Origin: JAOUEA01 sp040882605
GTDB taxonomy: Bacteria; Actinomycetota; UBA4738; HRBIN12
Length of the DNA stretch: 64,000 nucleotides
Direction: 5' to 3'
Assembly: GCA_040882605.1 (NCBI GenBank)
Contig: JBBEAY010000023.1
Span: 62,001-126,000, forward strand
Part shown: positions 8,440 to 18,412 of the stretch, piece after piece
Numbering within the stretch: position 1 is the first letter of the stretch
Layout of the letters: each line of letters begins with the position of its first letter
Made by a program: the position numbers and the translations under genes
The notes under the pieces: model-generated
Told to the model about the DNA's origin: nothing
Database searches by the model: none
Seen by the model: only the letters and a program-made list of their open reading frames with translations

Positions 8440-8723
8440 CTGGAACGTCGGTCCTTACGTGTGCGGGGTCTCACGAGGCTGCGCTCGTCGAGCGTCCGGC
8501 GAGTATACGGGGGGTCATCCGCATCCGGCATCGGCATCGTCGCAGCGCAGAGTCCTTGACAAGAGAAAGAGTGTCAAGACCCCCTCGCCGAGAGGCTGGG
8601 CTAGAGAGCGGTGTGCTAACGTGCGGCCCGCCTTCCTCCCGGCGATCCGAGCCCTCATCGGCGCGGCGTCACGACGAACTTTCCGTGTTTTCCACTGGTG
8701 TGGAAAGGTGCTGTGGATTCAAG
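8440..8723. other. rpmH-dnaA divergent intergenic region, putative oriC part 1
   Basis: This 284-bp gap between divergent rpmH and dnaA should hold both promoters. I see an inverted repeat CTTGACA-N10-TGTCAAG at 8555-8578 that contains a perfect -35 hexamer TTGACA (8556-8561). Just before dnaA at 8688-8705 there is TTTCCAC...GTGGAAA, two facing near-DnaA boxes. No AT-rich unwinding element stands out. Confidence 0.55.
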
Positions 8724-10208
8724 ATGGCGGTAGCGTCCCCTGAACACGAGGCCCGCGAAGCATGGGCTCACGTGTTGGATCGTGCACGCGAGGAGCTGCC
8801 CGAGACCACCGTCGTGATGTGGTTCTCCGAGGCCCGCCCGATGCACCTCGACGAGGAGTCGATCACGTTGGCCGTACCGAGCTTGCTCGTTCGTGAACGA
8901 TTGCAGCACAACCATCTTTCGCTGATCGAGAGGGCTGCCCAGGAGGCCGTGGGCCGACCGCTGAAGATCGATCTTTCGGTCGACGAGGCGCTGCGAGACC
9001 ACGGCGGCGAACTTGAGCCCAGTGGTGGGCCCGCCGATCGGAGCGCCGATCGGAGCGCCGATCACGCGCCTCCCAACACGATAGGCTCGCCGGGGTCGGG
9101 GACGCCCGGGTCGGGGGCGGTGAGGCAGCCAACCTCGCCCGCTGCCGCACAGCCGCTCCTGGGAGCGCCCGGATTACCGTTCCCGAACTACACGTTCGAC
9201 GCGTTCGTGCCGGGTCCGAGCAACCGCTTCGCGCACGCCGCGTCGATGGCCGTGGCCGAGGCGCCTCCTTCCACCGCCTACAACCCGTTGTTCGTCTACG
9301 GGGGAGTGGGACTCGGCAAGACGCACCTACTGATCGCCGTCGGCCACCACATGTACCGCCTGGTGCCGGCACTCCGGGTGAAGTACGTCACCTCGGAGCA
9401 GTTCGTGACCGAGTTCATCAAGGCGGTGCGCGAGCGCCAGGGCGGCGACGCCTTCCGACAGCGTTACCGCGAAGTCGATGTCTTGCTGGTGGACGACATC
9501 CAGTTCCTCGCCAAGCGCGAGGAGACTCAGACCGAGTTCTTCCACACGTTCAACCACCTGCATGCCGCGGGCAAGCAGATCGTGATCGCGTCCGATCGCC
9601 CACCGCATGAGCTCTCGGGCCTCGAGGAACGCCTGGTCAACCGCTTCCGTTGGGGACTATGCGTCGACGTGCAGCCGCCTGACCTCGAGACGCGCATCGC
9701 GATCTTGCAACTCAAGGCCGAGCGTGAGCACATCACCGTGCCTGCCGACGTGATCGAGTTCGTCGCGTCGAAGTTCGACCAGTCGGTGCGTGAGCTCGAG
9801 GGGGCTCTCGTGCGCGTCGTCGCGTGGAGCGAGCTCACCGGTCAGCCCATCGACACCGCGCTCGGCGAGCGAGCCCTCGAGGACCTGATCCCGCAGACGC
9901 AGAACGAGATCCCGCCGCCGTTGATCCTCGACGAGACGGCGAAGTACTTCTCGCTCTCGCCGGCCGATCTCATGTCGAAATCGCGATCGCGTCCCCTGAC
10001 ACAGGCACGCCACATCGCGATGTACCTCACGCGGGAATGGACCGGCCTCTCATTACTGAAGATCGGAGAGATCTTCGGCGGTCGCGACCACACCACAGTG
10101 CTGCATGCCATCCATAAGATCGAAGACGAGATGCGCGCCCGCGACGCCACGTTCCGTCAAGTGCAGGATCTCACGCGCATCATCAGGGGCCGGGTGCGAG
10201 CCGCATGA
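8724..10208 (+). CDS. dnaA: Chromosomal replication initiator DnaA
   Basis: AAA+ initiator of replication, 494 aa. Domain I (1-90) is followed by a low-complexity linker with repeated DRSA and GSG(T)PGSG. Domain III has Walker A GGVGLGKTH and Walker B LLVDDIQFL. Domain IV ends with the DnaA signature RHIAMYLTREWTGLSL and GGRDHTTVLHA. The ATG at 8724 gives the usual MAVASPEHEAREAW N-terminus; the longer frame from 8556 overlaps promoter sequence. Confidence 0.96.
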   Translation: MAVASPEHEAREAWAHVLDRAREELPETTVVMWFSEARPMHLDEESITLAVPSLLVRERLQHNHLSLIERAAQEAVGRPLKIDLSVDEALRDHGGELEPSGGPADRSADRSADHAPPNTIGSPGSGTPGSGAVRQPTSPAAAQPLLGAPGLPFPNYTFDAFVPGPSNRFAHAASMAVAEAPPSTAYNPLFVYGGVGLGKTHLLIAVGHHMYRLVPALRVKYVTSEQFVTEFIKAVRERQGGDAFRQRYREVDVLLVDDIQFLAKREETQTEFFHTFNHLHAAGKQIVIASDRPPHELSGLEERLVNRFRWGLCVDVQPPDLETRIAILQLKAEREHITVPADVIEFVASKFDQSVRELEGALVRVVAWSELTGQPIDTALGERALEDLIPQTQNEIPPPLILDETAKYFSLSPADLMSKSRSRPLTQARHIAMYLTREWTGLSLLKIGEIFGGRDHTTVLHAIHKIEDEMRARDATFRQVQDLTRIIRGRVRAA

Positions 10209-10470
10209 CGCCCGCCGCCAGACCAAGCGACACAGCTCTCGACCCGATCTCGCGGTGCAACGAGGCGTGGATAACCTCGGCGCCGGCGGTGGGTTCCGCG
10301 ACCTCGCCACGGACCTCCGGCCGGAGCGACACGTTTTCCCCACGCGTTTCCCACATGTCCGACAGCACCGCTACGCTGCACGGATGGCCTGTGTATGCAG
10401 GTTTCCACAGTGCCTACTACCACAGCTCTTCTTCCTTTCTCAGAACAGTAGATGCAGGGGGGTGGACCGA
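10209..10470. other. dnaA-dnaN intergenic region, putative oriC part 2
   Basis: A 262-bp gap with several DnaA-box-like 9-mers: GTGGATAAC at 10267-10275 (close to the reverse complement of TTATCCAC), TTTTCCCCAC near 10334, TTTCCCACA near 10347 and TTTCCACAG at 10402-10410. In Actinobacteria oriC usually lies exactly here. Confidence 0.65.
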
Positions 10471-11571
10471 ATGAAGTTCCGGTGTGACCGTGATGCGTTG
10501 TCCGAGGCGCTGCAGACCGTGCAGCGTGGAGTGTCGTCGAGGCCAGGTATCCCTGCGTTGACAGGTGTGCTGATCGAGGCCAGCGAGGGGCGGCTCACGC
10601 TCACCACCACCGATCTCGAGGTGAGCGCGCGCTTGGCGACCGATGCGCAGGTCAGCGAGCCGGGCACCGCGCTCGTGCCGGCGAGGCTGCTCGGCGACAC
10701 GGTGAAGTCGCTGTCCGATGCCCCGGTCGACGTCGAGACCGATCAGTCGCAGGCGCACATCCGGTGCGCCGCGTACGAAGGTACGCTGCGGCTGCTTCCC
10801 GCCGAGGACTTCCCGGGTCTGCAGGACCCGAGCGGCACCAAGATCACGGTCAACGCCGGTGCGTTCGCCGAGGCCGTGCACCAGGTGGCGCGAGGCGCCT
10901 CGCGTGATGAAGCTCGCCCGGTGCTCACCGGTGTGTTGATCGAGGTCAGTCGCGAAGGCGTCGTCATGGTCGCGACCGATTCCTACCGGTTGGCGGTTCG
11001 CGACCTCGTTGCGACGGCCGACGGTGAGGGCAAAGCGATCGTGCCCGAGCGGGCGCTGAGTGAGGCGGGCCGGGCCGCATCGGCCGACGACAAGGCCTCA
11101 CTCGAGGTGTTCCTCGACGATTCGCAGGTGGCATTCCGCATCGGGGAGCTCACGCTCACGTCGCGCCTGATCGAAGGGGAGTTTCCCAACTATCGACAAC
11201 TGCTGCCCGACCAGCACGAGAGCCGGCTCACGATCTCACGTCAGCAGCTGCTCGACGCCGTGGGCCGGGTGGGGCTGCTCGCGCGAGACACGACCCCAGT
11301 GCGCATGGAGTTGAACGCGTTGGGCGTGAAGCTGTCGTCGTCGAGCCCCGATCTTGGCCAAGCGGTCGAGACGGTCGAGGCCCGATACGAGGGCGACGAT
11401 CTTACGGTGGCGTTCAACCCGCAGTACCTCGCCGACGGGCTCCGCGTCGCCATCGGTGAGAGCGTCCGGCTCGACGTTCGCGATGGCTTGAAACCCGGAG
11501 TCGTGCGGGGCGAGAGCGACGAGTTCACCTACCTCGTGATGCCCGTGCGTCTGCCGGCCCCGGTCTCCTGA
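10471..11571 (+). CDS. dnaN: DNA polymerase III beta sliding clamp
   Basis: Ring-shaped processivity clamp, 366 aa, the standard length. It has the three tandem clamp folds with PALTGVLIEA near the start, ARPVLTGVLIEVS at the start of domain 2, and a C-terminal LVMPVRLP. I chose the ATG at 10471 (MKFRCDRDALSEALQ); the frame open from 10105 runs through oriC and dnaA. Confidence 0.95.
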   Translation: MKFRCDRDALSEALQTVQRGVSSRPGIPALTGVLIEASEGRLTLTTTDLEVSARLATDAQVSEPGTALVPARLLGDTVKSLSDAPVDVETDQSQAHIRCAAYEGTLRLLPAEDFPGLQDPSGTKITVNAGAFAEAVHQVARGASRDEARPVLTGVLIEVSREGVVMVATDSYRLAVRDLVATADGEGKAIVPERALSEAGRAASADDKASLEVFLDDSQVAFRIGELTLTSRLIEGEFPNYRQLLPDQHESRLTISRQQLLDAVGRVGLLARDTTPVRMELNALGVKLSSSSPDLGQAVETVEARYEGDDLTVAFNPQYLADGLRVAIGESVRLDVRDGLKPGVVRGESDEFTYLVMPVRLPAPVS

Positions 11572-11599
11572 CCGGCGGCGCCGGGCGCCCCGTTCCGCG

Positions 11600-12697
11600 A
11601 TGCGCTTGGTCTGGGTCGAGCTGCGACGGTTCCGCAACCACGAGCACACGCACCTCGAACATCTCGCCGATGGACTCACGGTGCTCGTGGGCTCGAACGG
11701 TGAGGGCAAGACGAACCTGCTCGAGGGTATGTACGTGCTCTACGCGCTGGGGTCGCCACGGGTCTCCGCGAGCTCAGGGCTCGTGCAGGAAGGACATGAC
11801 GCCGCGTACGCACGCGGCGAGTTCGCGACCCGAGACGCCAAGGTGCTCGTCGAGGTCGAGATCCCGAGCAAGGGTGCGAGCCGTGTGAAAGTGAACCGTT
11901 CGCCGGTGCGTCGCAGACGCGACCTCCGCCGCCAGGTGCGCGCGGTGTTGTTCGGACCGTTCGACCTGCCGATCGTGATCGGGGATCCGTCGAAGCGACG
12001 CGCGTTCCTCGACGAGGCCGTGATCGCCCTCTGGCCTCTGAAGGAAGGTCTGTTCGCCGCCTACGATCGCGCGCTCCGACAGCGGAACCGACTGCTGAAG
12101 GAGTGGGACCAGCCGGGTGTGCCGGCCGGCATCGAGGCGTGGGACGAGGAGCTCGTCAAGGCCGGCGCCGAGCTGATCGAGACGCGTCATGCGGCGGTCG
12201 CGCGACTGGCGCCGCACGCAGCCGCGGAGTTCACGCACCTCGCCGGATATGAGTTGCGCGTTCGTTACCAGCCGAATGTGTGGCATGCGAGCGATCTCGA
12301 GGGCGCCTTTCACTCACGCATCGAGGAGCGCCGGGGTGATGAGCTCGCACGTCGAACGTCGCTCGTGGGACCGCACCGCGACGACCTGGCGCTCGACGTG
12401 CGTGAGCTCGGCGCCCGCTCTGCAGGCTCGCACGGTGAGACGTGGGCGACGGCGCTCTGCTTGCGGGTGGGCCTCGCCTCGGCCGTGACCGAGGAGCTCG
12501 GCGAGCCGCCGGTGCTGCTCGTCGACGACCCGTTCAGCGCGCTCGACCCAGCTCGGCGGGACCGTTTCCTCGAGCGCCTGGCCGATCGAGGCGGGCAGGT
12601 CTTCGTGTCGGTCGCCGACGAGGCCGACGTGCCGAAGCTCGCCGCCGCTGTGTGGGACGTGCGCGGCGGCGCGGTGACCCCGCGGAGCGGACCCTGA
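11600..12697 (+). CDS. recF: DNA replication/repair protein RecF
   Basis: SMC-like ATPase for gap repair and fork restart, 365 aa. The N-terminus LRRFRNHEHTHLE leads to Walker A GSNGEGKT. The ABC signature region is near SHGETWATALCLR, and Walker B is VLLVDDPFSALDP. It lies between dnaN and dciA, and its stop overlaps the next ATG. Confidence 0.94.
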   Translation: MRLVWVELRRFRNHEHTHLEHLADGLTVLVGSNGEGKTNLLEGMYVLYALGSPRVSASSGLVQEGHDAAYARGEFATRDAKVLVEVEIPSKGASRVKVNRSPVRRRRDLRRQVRAVLFGPFDLPIVIGDPSKRRAFLDEAVIALWPLKEGLFAAYDRALRQRNRLLKEWDQPGVPAGIEAWDEELVKAGAELIETRHAAVARLAPHAAAEFTHLAGYELRVRYQPNVWHASDLEGAFHSRIEERRGDELARRTSLVGPHRDDLALDVRELGARSAGSHGETWATALCLRVGLASAVTEELGEPPVLLVDDPFSALDPARRDRFLERLADRGGQVFVSVADEADVPKLAAAVWDVRGGAVTPRSGP

Positions 12698-13038
12698 TGC
12701 CCGACGCGAAGGGGTTCGGCGGTCGCAAGCGCCCGCGCTCCGATGAGGCGGCCTCACTCGGCGACATCGTCGACGGGCTGATGCGCGAGCAGGTGTTCAG
12801 CCGCGGCATGCCGGTAGCCCAGCTCGCCTCGCGCTGGCCCGAGATCGTGGGTGAGCGACTGGCGGCCGAGACCGCTCCCGCTGCGCTCGACGACGGCATC
12901 TTGACCGTGGAAGTCTCGACCGGACCGTGGGGCGCGCAGGCGAAGTTCCTGCACGAGGAGATCAAGCGCAAGGCCGACGAGGCGCTCGGGGGAGGACGCG
13001 TCGAAAAGGTTCGTATCATCGTGCGAAATGCCAGGTAG
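12697..13038 (+). CDS. DciA-like DUF721 protein
   Basis: 113-aa DUF721 protein between recF and gyrB, the position of the helicase-loading factor DciA in many bacteria. The core reads ASRWPEIVGERLAAETAPA then DGILTVEVST-PWGAQAKFLHEEIKRK, characteristic of the family. ATG overlaps the recF stop (TGATG). Confidence 0.88.
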   Translation: MPDAKGFGGRKRPRSDEAASLGDIVDGLMREQVFSRGMPVAQLASRWPEIVGERLAAETAPAALDDGILTVEVSTGPWGAQAKFLHEEIKRKADEALGGGRVEKVRIIVRNAR

Positions 13039-13087
13039 ATGGCGGTTTTCGCGACCCGAAACGCGGTCGAGGGTCGGTCTGCTGCGG

Positions 13088-13093
13088 TAAGAT
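13088..13093 (+). promoter_or_regulatory. Possible gyrB -10 element
   Basis: TAAGAT in the 159-bp dciA-gyrB gap is the best sigma70-like -10 hexamer there; no convincing -35 is visible. The rest of the gap holds no other recognisable element. Confidence 0.3.
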
Positions 13094-13197
13094 AACGGTC
13101 GTTCATGTGAGCTTCCCCCACACGCTCCCCGCACGTCACGCGCGGCTGGTCTGTGCGCGTTCGAACAGGCCTGCAAGCAGCATCGATCGGAGGCCCG

Positions 13198-15141
13198 TTG
13201 GCAACCAGAGCCAAGAAGAGTACGAGCTACGACGCCGGTGACATCCAGGTGCTCGAGGGGCTCGAGCCGGTGCGCAAACGGCCCGGTATGTACATCGGCA
13301 CCACCAGCGCCCGTGGTCTGCACCACCTGGTCTATGAGGTCGTCGACAACGCGATCGATGAGGCCATGGCCGGGCACGCCGACAAGATCGTGGTCACGAT
13401 CCACGACGACGGCTCGGCGAGTGTGATCGACAACGGCCGCGGCATCCCGGTCAAGCCGATCCCCGGCGTCAAGGATCGCCGCCCCGCCATCGAGGTCGTG
13501 CTCACGGTGCTGCACGCCGGCGGCAAGTTCGGCGGCGCCGGGTACGCGATCTCGGGCGGTCTGCACGGGGTCGGTGTGAGCGTCGTCAACGCGCTCAGCG
13601 AGAAGCTCGAGGTCGAGGTCATGCGCGACGGGTTCTCGTGGTCCCAGTCGTACGAGCGAGGCAAGCGCCTGGTGGTCCTGCAGAAGGGCAAGGCAACCAC
13701 GAAGACCGGCACCCGGGTGCGGTTCTGGCCCGACCCCCTGATCTTCACCGAGACCCTCGAGTTCAAGCGCGAAACCCTCGCTGAGCGCCTGCGCGAGCTC
13801 GCCTTCCTGAATCGGGGGGCCGAGATCAGGCTCATCGACGAGCGTGAGACGCCCAAGGCCGAAGAGACGTTCAAGGCCAACGGAGGTCTGGCCGACTTCG
13901 TGCGCTACTTGGCGCAGGGCAAAGACACCGTCAACAAGATCATCGCGATCGACACCGGCACGACCGCCGATGGCGAGGTCGAGCTCGCGATGCAGTGGAA
14001 CACGGGCTACACCGAGTCGCTCTACTCGTTCGCCAACACGATCAACACCCATGAGGGCGGCATGCACGAGGAAGGCCTCAAGAAGGCCCTCACGAACGTG
14101 CTGAACCGTTACTCGCGCGCCAAGGGCCTGCTGAAGGAGAAGGACGACAACCTGATCGGCGAGGACGTGCGTGAGGGCCTCATCGCCATCCTCTCGGTGA
14201 AGCTGCGCGACCCGCAGTTCGAGGGTCAGACCAAGACCAAGCTCGGCAACGCGTCGATGCGCTCGCTCGTCGAGACAACGGTGAACGCCGACTTCGTGAC
14301 CTGGCTCGAAGAGCACCCGGCCGAGGCCAAGCGCATCTTCAACAAGGCCTCGAGCGCCTCGAAGGCGCGGCTCGCCGCCCGCCAGGCCCGCGATCTCACG
14401 CGGCGGAAGTCGTTCCTCGAGAGCGGCTCGCTGCCCGGCAAGCTCGCTGACTGCCAGCTCTCCGACCCCGCGGCCTGCGAGCTGTACATCGTCGAGGGCG
14501 ACTCGGCAGGCGGTTCGGCCAAGAGCGCTCGCGACCGGGCGACCCAGGCGATCCTGCCGATCCGCGGAAAGATCTTGAACGTCGAGAAGGCGCGGCTGCA
14601 CAAGATCTTGGAGAACAACGAGATCCAGGCGCTCATCACGGCGATCGGCACGGGCATCGAAGACGAGTTCGACCTCGAGAAGGCGCGTTACCACCGCATC
14701 GTGCTCATGGCCGACGCCGATGTCGACGGCGCGCACATCCGCACGCTGCTGCTCACGTATTTCTTCCGTTACATGCGCCAGCTGATCGAGGCCGGCTACA
14801 TCTACCTCGCACAGCCTCCGTTGTACCTGTTGAAGCAGGGAAAGGAAGAGCTCTATTTCTACACCGAACGCCAGTGGGACGAATTCCGCAAGAACGCGAA
14901 CGGCCAAGGGTCCAACAAGAAGCTCGGTGATCCGCAGCGGTTCAAGGGCCTCGGCGAGATGGACGCGATCCAGCTCTGGGACACGACGATGGACCCCGAG
15001 CATCGCACCCTGCTGCAGGTCACGCTCGACGACGCAGTCACCGCCGACCGCCTGTTCAGCGTGCTGATGGGTGACGACGTGCCCTCGCGCAAGCATTTCA
15101 TCGAGTCAAACGCGAAGTACGTCCAGAACCTCGACATCTAG
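13198..15141 (+). CDS. gyrB: DNA gyrase subunit B
   Basis: ATPase subunit of gyrase, 647 aa from the start chosen. It shows the GHKL ATP site (VDNAIDEAMAG, DNGRGIPV, GGLHGVG), the TOPRIM EGDSAGGSAK and DADVDGAHI motifs, and the C-terminal QRFKGLGEM box. I chose the TTG at 13198 because it has a GGAGG at 13189-13193 and gives a normal N-terminus; a GTG at 13153 in the same frame has no visible ribosome-binding site. The start remains uncertain. Confidence 0.94.
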   Translation: MATRAKKSTSYDAGDIQVLEGLEPVRKRPGMYIGTTSARGLHHLVYEVVDNAIDEAMAGHADKIVVTIHDDGSASVIDNGRGIPVKPIPGVKDRRPAIEVVLTVLHAGGKFGGAGYAISGGLHGVGVSVVNALSEKLEVEVMRDGFSWSQSYERGKRLVVLQKGKATTKTGTRVRFWPDPLIFTETLEFKRETLAERLRELAFLNRGAEIRLIDERETPKAEETFKANGGLADFVRYLAQGKDTVNKIIAIDTGTTADGEVELAMQWNTGYTESLYSFANTINTHEGGMHEEGLKKALTNVLNRYSRAKGLLKEKDDNLIGEDVREGLIAILSVKLRDPQFEGQTKTKLGNASMRSLVETTVNADFVTWLEEHPAEAKRIFNKASSASKARLAARQARDLTRRKSFLESGSLPGKLADCQLSDPAACELYIVEGDSAGGSAKSARDRATQAILPIRGKILNVEKARLHKILENNEIQALITAIGTGIEDEFDLEKARYHRIVLMADADVDGAHIRTLLLTYFFRYMRQLIEAGYIYLAQPPLYLLKQGKEELYFYTERQWDEFRKNANGQGSNKKLGDPQRFKGLGEMDAIQLWDTTMDPEHRTLLQVTLDDAVTADRLFSVLMGDDVPSRKHFIESNAKYVQNLDI

Positions 15142-15157
15142 GAGCTGATCGCACACC

Positions 15158-17608
15158 GTGGCCCAGGAAGGTCTCTTCGCAGGCAACGTCGAGCAGGTGC
15201 AGCTCGAGGACGAGATCCAACGTTCCTACCTCGACTACGCGATGTCGGTCATCGTGGGTCGGGCGCTGCCCGATGTGCGCGACGGTCTGAAGCCGGTGCA
15301 CAAGCGCATCCTCTGGGCGATGCTCGAGGCCGGCTACCGGCCCGACCGTCCGCACCGCAAGAGCGCAGCCGTGATCGGCGACGTTCTGAAGAAGTACCAC
15401 CCGCACGGCGACCAGTCGGTGTACGACGCCTTGGTGCGCATGGCGCAGGACTGGTCGCTGCGCTACCCGCTCGTCGACGGCCACGGCAACTTCGGCTCCG
15501 TCGACGGCGACCCGGCAGCCGCTTACAGATACACGGAAGCGCGGCTGGCGCCGATGGCGATGGAGCTGCTGCGCGACATCGAGTCCGAGACCGTCGAGTT
15601 CGTGCCCAACTTCGACGGGTACGAGCAGCAGCCGACGGTGTTGCCGGCACGCTTCCCGAACCTGCTCGTGAACGGCGCCGGAGGCATCGCGGTCGGCATG
15701 GCCACGAACATCCCGCCGCACAACCTTAACGAGGTCATCGACGGCGTCGTCCACTACCTCGATAACCCCGAGGCGACGCCATCGGAGCTGATGAAGTTCA
15801 TCAAGGCGCCCGACTTCCCGACGGGAGCCACGATCATGGGGCGCCAAGGCGTCCGCGACGCGTACGAGACCGGTCGAGGTTCGCTGAAGGTGCGCGCGGT
15901 GACCGAGATCGAGGAGAGCACGAACGGCAAGAACAAGATCGTCGTCACGGAGCTCCCGTACCAGGTGAACAAGGCGCGCCTCGCGGAGAAGATCGCCGAG
16001 CTCGTGAAGACCCAGAAGATCAAGGACATCGCCGACCTGAAGGACGAGTCGAACCGCGAGGGCATGCGCCTCGTGATCGAGACCAAGCGGGGCGCGAACC
16101 CGCAAGTCGTGCTGAACCAGCTCTACAAGCATACGCAGCTGCAGGAGAGCTTCGGCATCATCATGCTCGCGCTCGTCGACGGGATCCCTCGTACGTTGAA
16201 CCTCTCGGAGATGGTCGGTTACTACGTCGACCATCAGGTCGACGTCGTCACGCGCCGAAGCCGCTTCGACCTGCGAAAGGCCGAGGAGCGCGACCACATC
16301 GTGCTCGGCCTGCTCATCGCGCTCGATCACCTCGACGAAGTGATCAAGATCATCCGCGCCTCGGCCAACGCCGATGCGGCTCGCAAGAAGCTCATGAGCA
16401 CGTTCACGCTCAGCGAGATCCAGGCGAACCATATCCTCGATATGCCGCTTCGCCGGCTCACCAAGCTCGCCCGCACCGAGCTCGAGAAGGAGCACACCGA
16501 GCTGCTCGAGCGCATCGCCTACTTCACCTCGCTGCTCGAAGACCCCGTCAAGCTGCGTGAGGTCATCAAGGTCGAGCTGCTCGAGATCAGGAAGAAGCAC
16601 GGCGACGGCCGCCGCACCACGGTCAGGGCCGACGAGGGCGACTTCGACGTCGAAGACCTTATCGCCGAGGAAGACGTGATCATCTCGGTCAGCCGCGCCG
16701 GCTACGTGAAGCGGCTTCCTGTCGATGCCTTCAAGAAGCAGCTCCGCGGCGGAAAGGGCGTTCGGGGCCAGAACCTCAAAGAGGAAGACGTGGTGAAGCA
16801 CGTCTTCACGACCACCACGCACCACTGGATGCTTTTCTTCACCACCAAGGGCCGCGTGTATCGCGTGAAGGCCCACGAGATCCCCGAGTCCGGTCGCGTC
16901 GCGCGCGGCATGTATGCGGCGAACCTTCCGGGGGTCGCGCTCGACGGCGACGAGAAGATCAGCGCCGTGATCGACCTCAAGGAGTACGCCGAGGGACGCT
17001 TCCTGCTGTTCGCCACCCGCAACGGCATCGTGAAGAAGACGAAGCTGCCCGAGTACGACTCGTCGCGCAGCGGACTCATCGCCGTCAAGCTCAGGGGCGA
17101 TGATGAGCTTATCGACGTGCGTCTCACCGACGGCGACGACGAGGTCTTCCTCGTGTCGCGCAGGGGGCAGGCGATCCGTTTCAAGGAGTCACTCGTGCGT
17201 TCGATGGGCCGAGACGCCGGCGGCGTGATCGGTATGCGCCTTGCTGACGACGATCGCGTGCTCGTGGTGGGCCTCGCCTCAGATGGCGAGGAGATGATCA
17301 GCGTCACCGAGCAGGGCTACGGCAAGCGTTCGAAGCTGGCCGACTATCCGCTCAAGGGTCGCGGGGGCAAGGGTGTGATCGGTCACCAGCTCACCAAGAA
17401 GACGGGTCTGCTTGCCGGTGCGTACGTCGGCACGAAGGACATCGACATGTTCGTGATCTCCTCGAGCGGGCAGGTCGTGCGGGTCGGCGCTGGAGACATC
17501 CGCCGAGTAGGCCGATCGAGCCAGGGCGTGCGTACGATGCGAGTCGAGGACGACGCGAACGTGGTGGCGCTCGCGCCCGTGATCATCCAGATGGACGACG
17601 AGGAGTAA
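15158..17608 (+). CDS. gyrA: DNA gyrase subunit A
   Basis: Breakage-reunion subunit, 816 aa. Catalytic Tyr125 lies in AAYRYTEAR; the GyrA box QLRGGKGVRGQ and six C-terminal beta-pinwheel blades are visible (around residues 505-810). In the quinolone-resistance region the sequence is HPHGDQSVYD (81-90), so the position of E. coli Ser83 is Gln86, while the Asp87 equivalent (Asp90) is kept. It follows gyrB by 16 bp, so they form one operon. Confidence 0.96.
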   Translation: MAQEGLFAGNVEQVQLEDEIQRSYLDYAMSVIVGRALPDVRDGLKPVHKRILWAMLEAGYRPDRPHRKSAAVIGDVLKKYHPHGDQSVYDALVRMAQDWSLRYPLVDGHGNFGSVDGDPAAAYRYTEARLAPMAMELLRDIESETVEFVPNFDGYEQQPTVLPARFPNLLVNGAGGIAVGMATNIPPHNLNEVIDGVVHYLDNPEATPSELMKFIKAPDFPTGATIMGRQGVRDAYETGRGSLKVRAVTEIEESTNGKNKIVVTELPYQVNKARLAEKIAELVKTQKIKDIADLKDESNREGMRLVIETKRGANPQVVLNQLYKHTQLQESFGIIMLALVDGIPRTLNLSEMVGYYVDHQVDVVTRRSRFDLRKAEERDHIVLGLLIALDHLDEVIKIIRASANADAARKKLMSTFTLSEIQANHILDMPLRRLTKLARTELEKEHTELLERIAYFTSLLEDPVKLREVIKVELLEIRKKHGDGRRTTVRADEGDFDVEDLIAEEDVIISVSRAGYVKRLPVDAFKKQLRGGKGVRGQNLKEEDVVKHVFTTTTHHWMLFFTTKGRVYRVKAHEIPESGRVARGMYAANLPGVALDGDEKISAVIDLKEYAEGRFLLFATRNGIVKKTKLPEYDSSRSGLIAVKLRGDDELIDVRLTDGDDEVFLVSRRGQAIRFKESLVRSMGRDAGGVIGMRLADDDRVLVVGLASDGEEMISVTEQGYGKRSKLADYPLKGRGGKGVIGHQLTKKTGLLAGAYVGTKDIDMFVISSSGQVVRVGAGDIRRVGRSSQGVRTMRVEDDANVVALAPVIIQMDDEE

Positions 17609-17623
17609 CCCGCCGCCTCTCGA

Positions 17624-18412
17624 TCAGCAGACGGCGGCGAGGTACATGAACGGGTCGACGGCCGCACCGTCGCCCGGGTGCCACTCGAAGTGGTCGTGCG
17701 GCGCCGTCGCGTTGCCCGTCATGCCCACATAACCGACCACGTCGCCGGCCTTCACGGCGCCGAGCTTCCCGTAGGCCGACAGATGCGCGTTGTACGCGTA
17801 CCCCCCCGCACCGTAGATCTTGACTTGCATCCCCCCCAGATCGCTCGACGAGGCCTCGGCGTTCCCGTCGAAGGGCGCCACGATCGGCGTACCGGTGGAC
17901 GCGGCGATGTCGTTGCCCTGGTGCACGTGGCGGGGCGTGCCCGGCATCTCGCGGATCACTCCGAAGTTGGCGGCGATCGTGACGCTCCCTGCCACGGGGC
18001 ACCGCTGCAATGGAAGCGAGTCGATCCATGACGCGAGCTGGGTGCGCCGGCCGCGCAGGGCTCGCACACGGGCGCGGGTCGACCTGATCAGGTCGCGCTC
18101 CTGGGTCCGAATCTCGGAGATGCGGTCGAGCTGCTGCCTGCGGAACCCTCGGTACCGGTCGCGGTCGCCGACCTGGGCGACGCCGGGCGAGTGATCGAGG
18201 AGATCCTGTGTCGACCGGATGCGCTGATGCAGCGTCACGCGACGCGCCCGCCGGGTCTGCTGGATCTCGCCGATGCGTTCGTGCAGGTCGTGCTTCTGAC
18301 GAAGGGCGACCTGCACCGACGACTCAGCGTTGGCCGCAGCAACCAGGCCTGTCACCATGAGACTTCCTACCAATGCGATCGCAGCAAACTGACGTGGCCG
18401 ACGTGCTTTCAT
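17624..18412 (-). CDS. Secreted M23 family metallopeptidase
   Basis: Exported LytM-type peptidoglycan endopeptidase, 262 aa. A signal peptide (residues 1-30, ending AANAESS) is followed by a coiled-coil region of ~100 residues rich in Arg/Gln. The LytM domain has HVHQGND (zinc His and Asp) and HDHFEWHP (the HxH pair), so it looks catalytically complete. I prefer the ATG at 18412 because AAGGAG and GGGGGG lie upstream; the ATG at 18433 is possible. It converges on gyrA. A close paralogue sits at the right window edge. Confidence 0.87.
   Translation of the reverse strand: MKARRPRQFAAIALVGSLMVTGLVAAANAESSVQVALRQKHDLHERIGEIQQTRRARRVTLHQRIRSTQDLLDHSPGVAQVGDRDRYRGFRRQQLDRISEIRTQERDLIRSTRARVRALRGRRTQLASWIDSLPLQRCPVAGSVTIAANFGVIREMPGTPRHVHQGNDIAASTGTPIVAPFDGNAEASSSDLGGMQVKIYGAGGYAYNAHLSAYGKLGAVKAGDVVGYVGMTGNATAPHDHFEWHPGDGAAVDPFMYLAAVC

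Noticed and set aside
12754..16876. Long minus-strand frames opposite gyrB and gyrA
   Set aside because: Low-complexity Leu/Val/Asp/His products with no motifs; full gyrase genes are on the other strand.
17609..17640. CCGCCG...CGGCGG inverted repeat after gyrA as a bidirectional terminator
   Set aside because: Arms are 6 bp with a 16-nt loop and no T-run, too weak to list as a feature.
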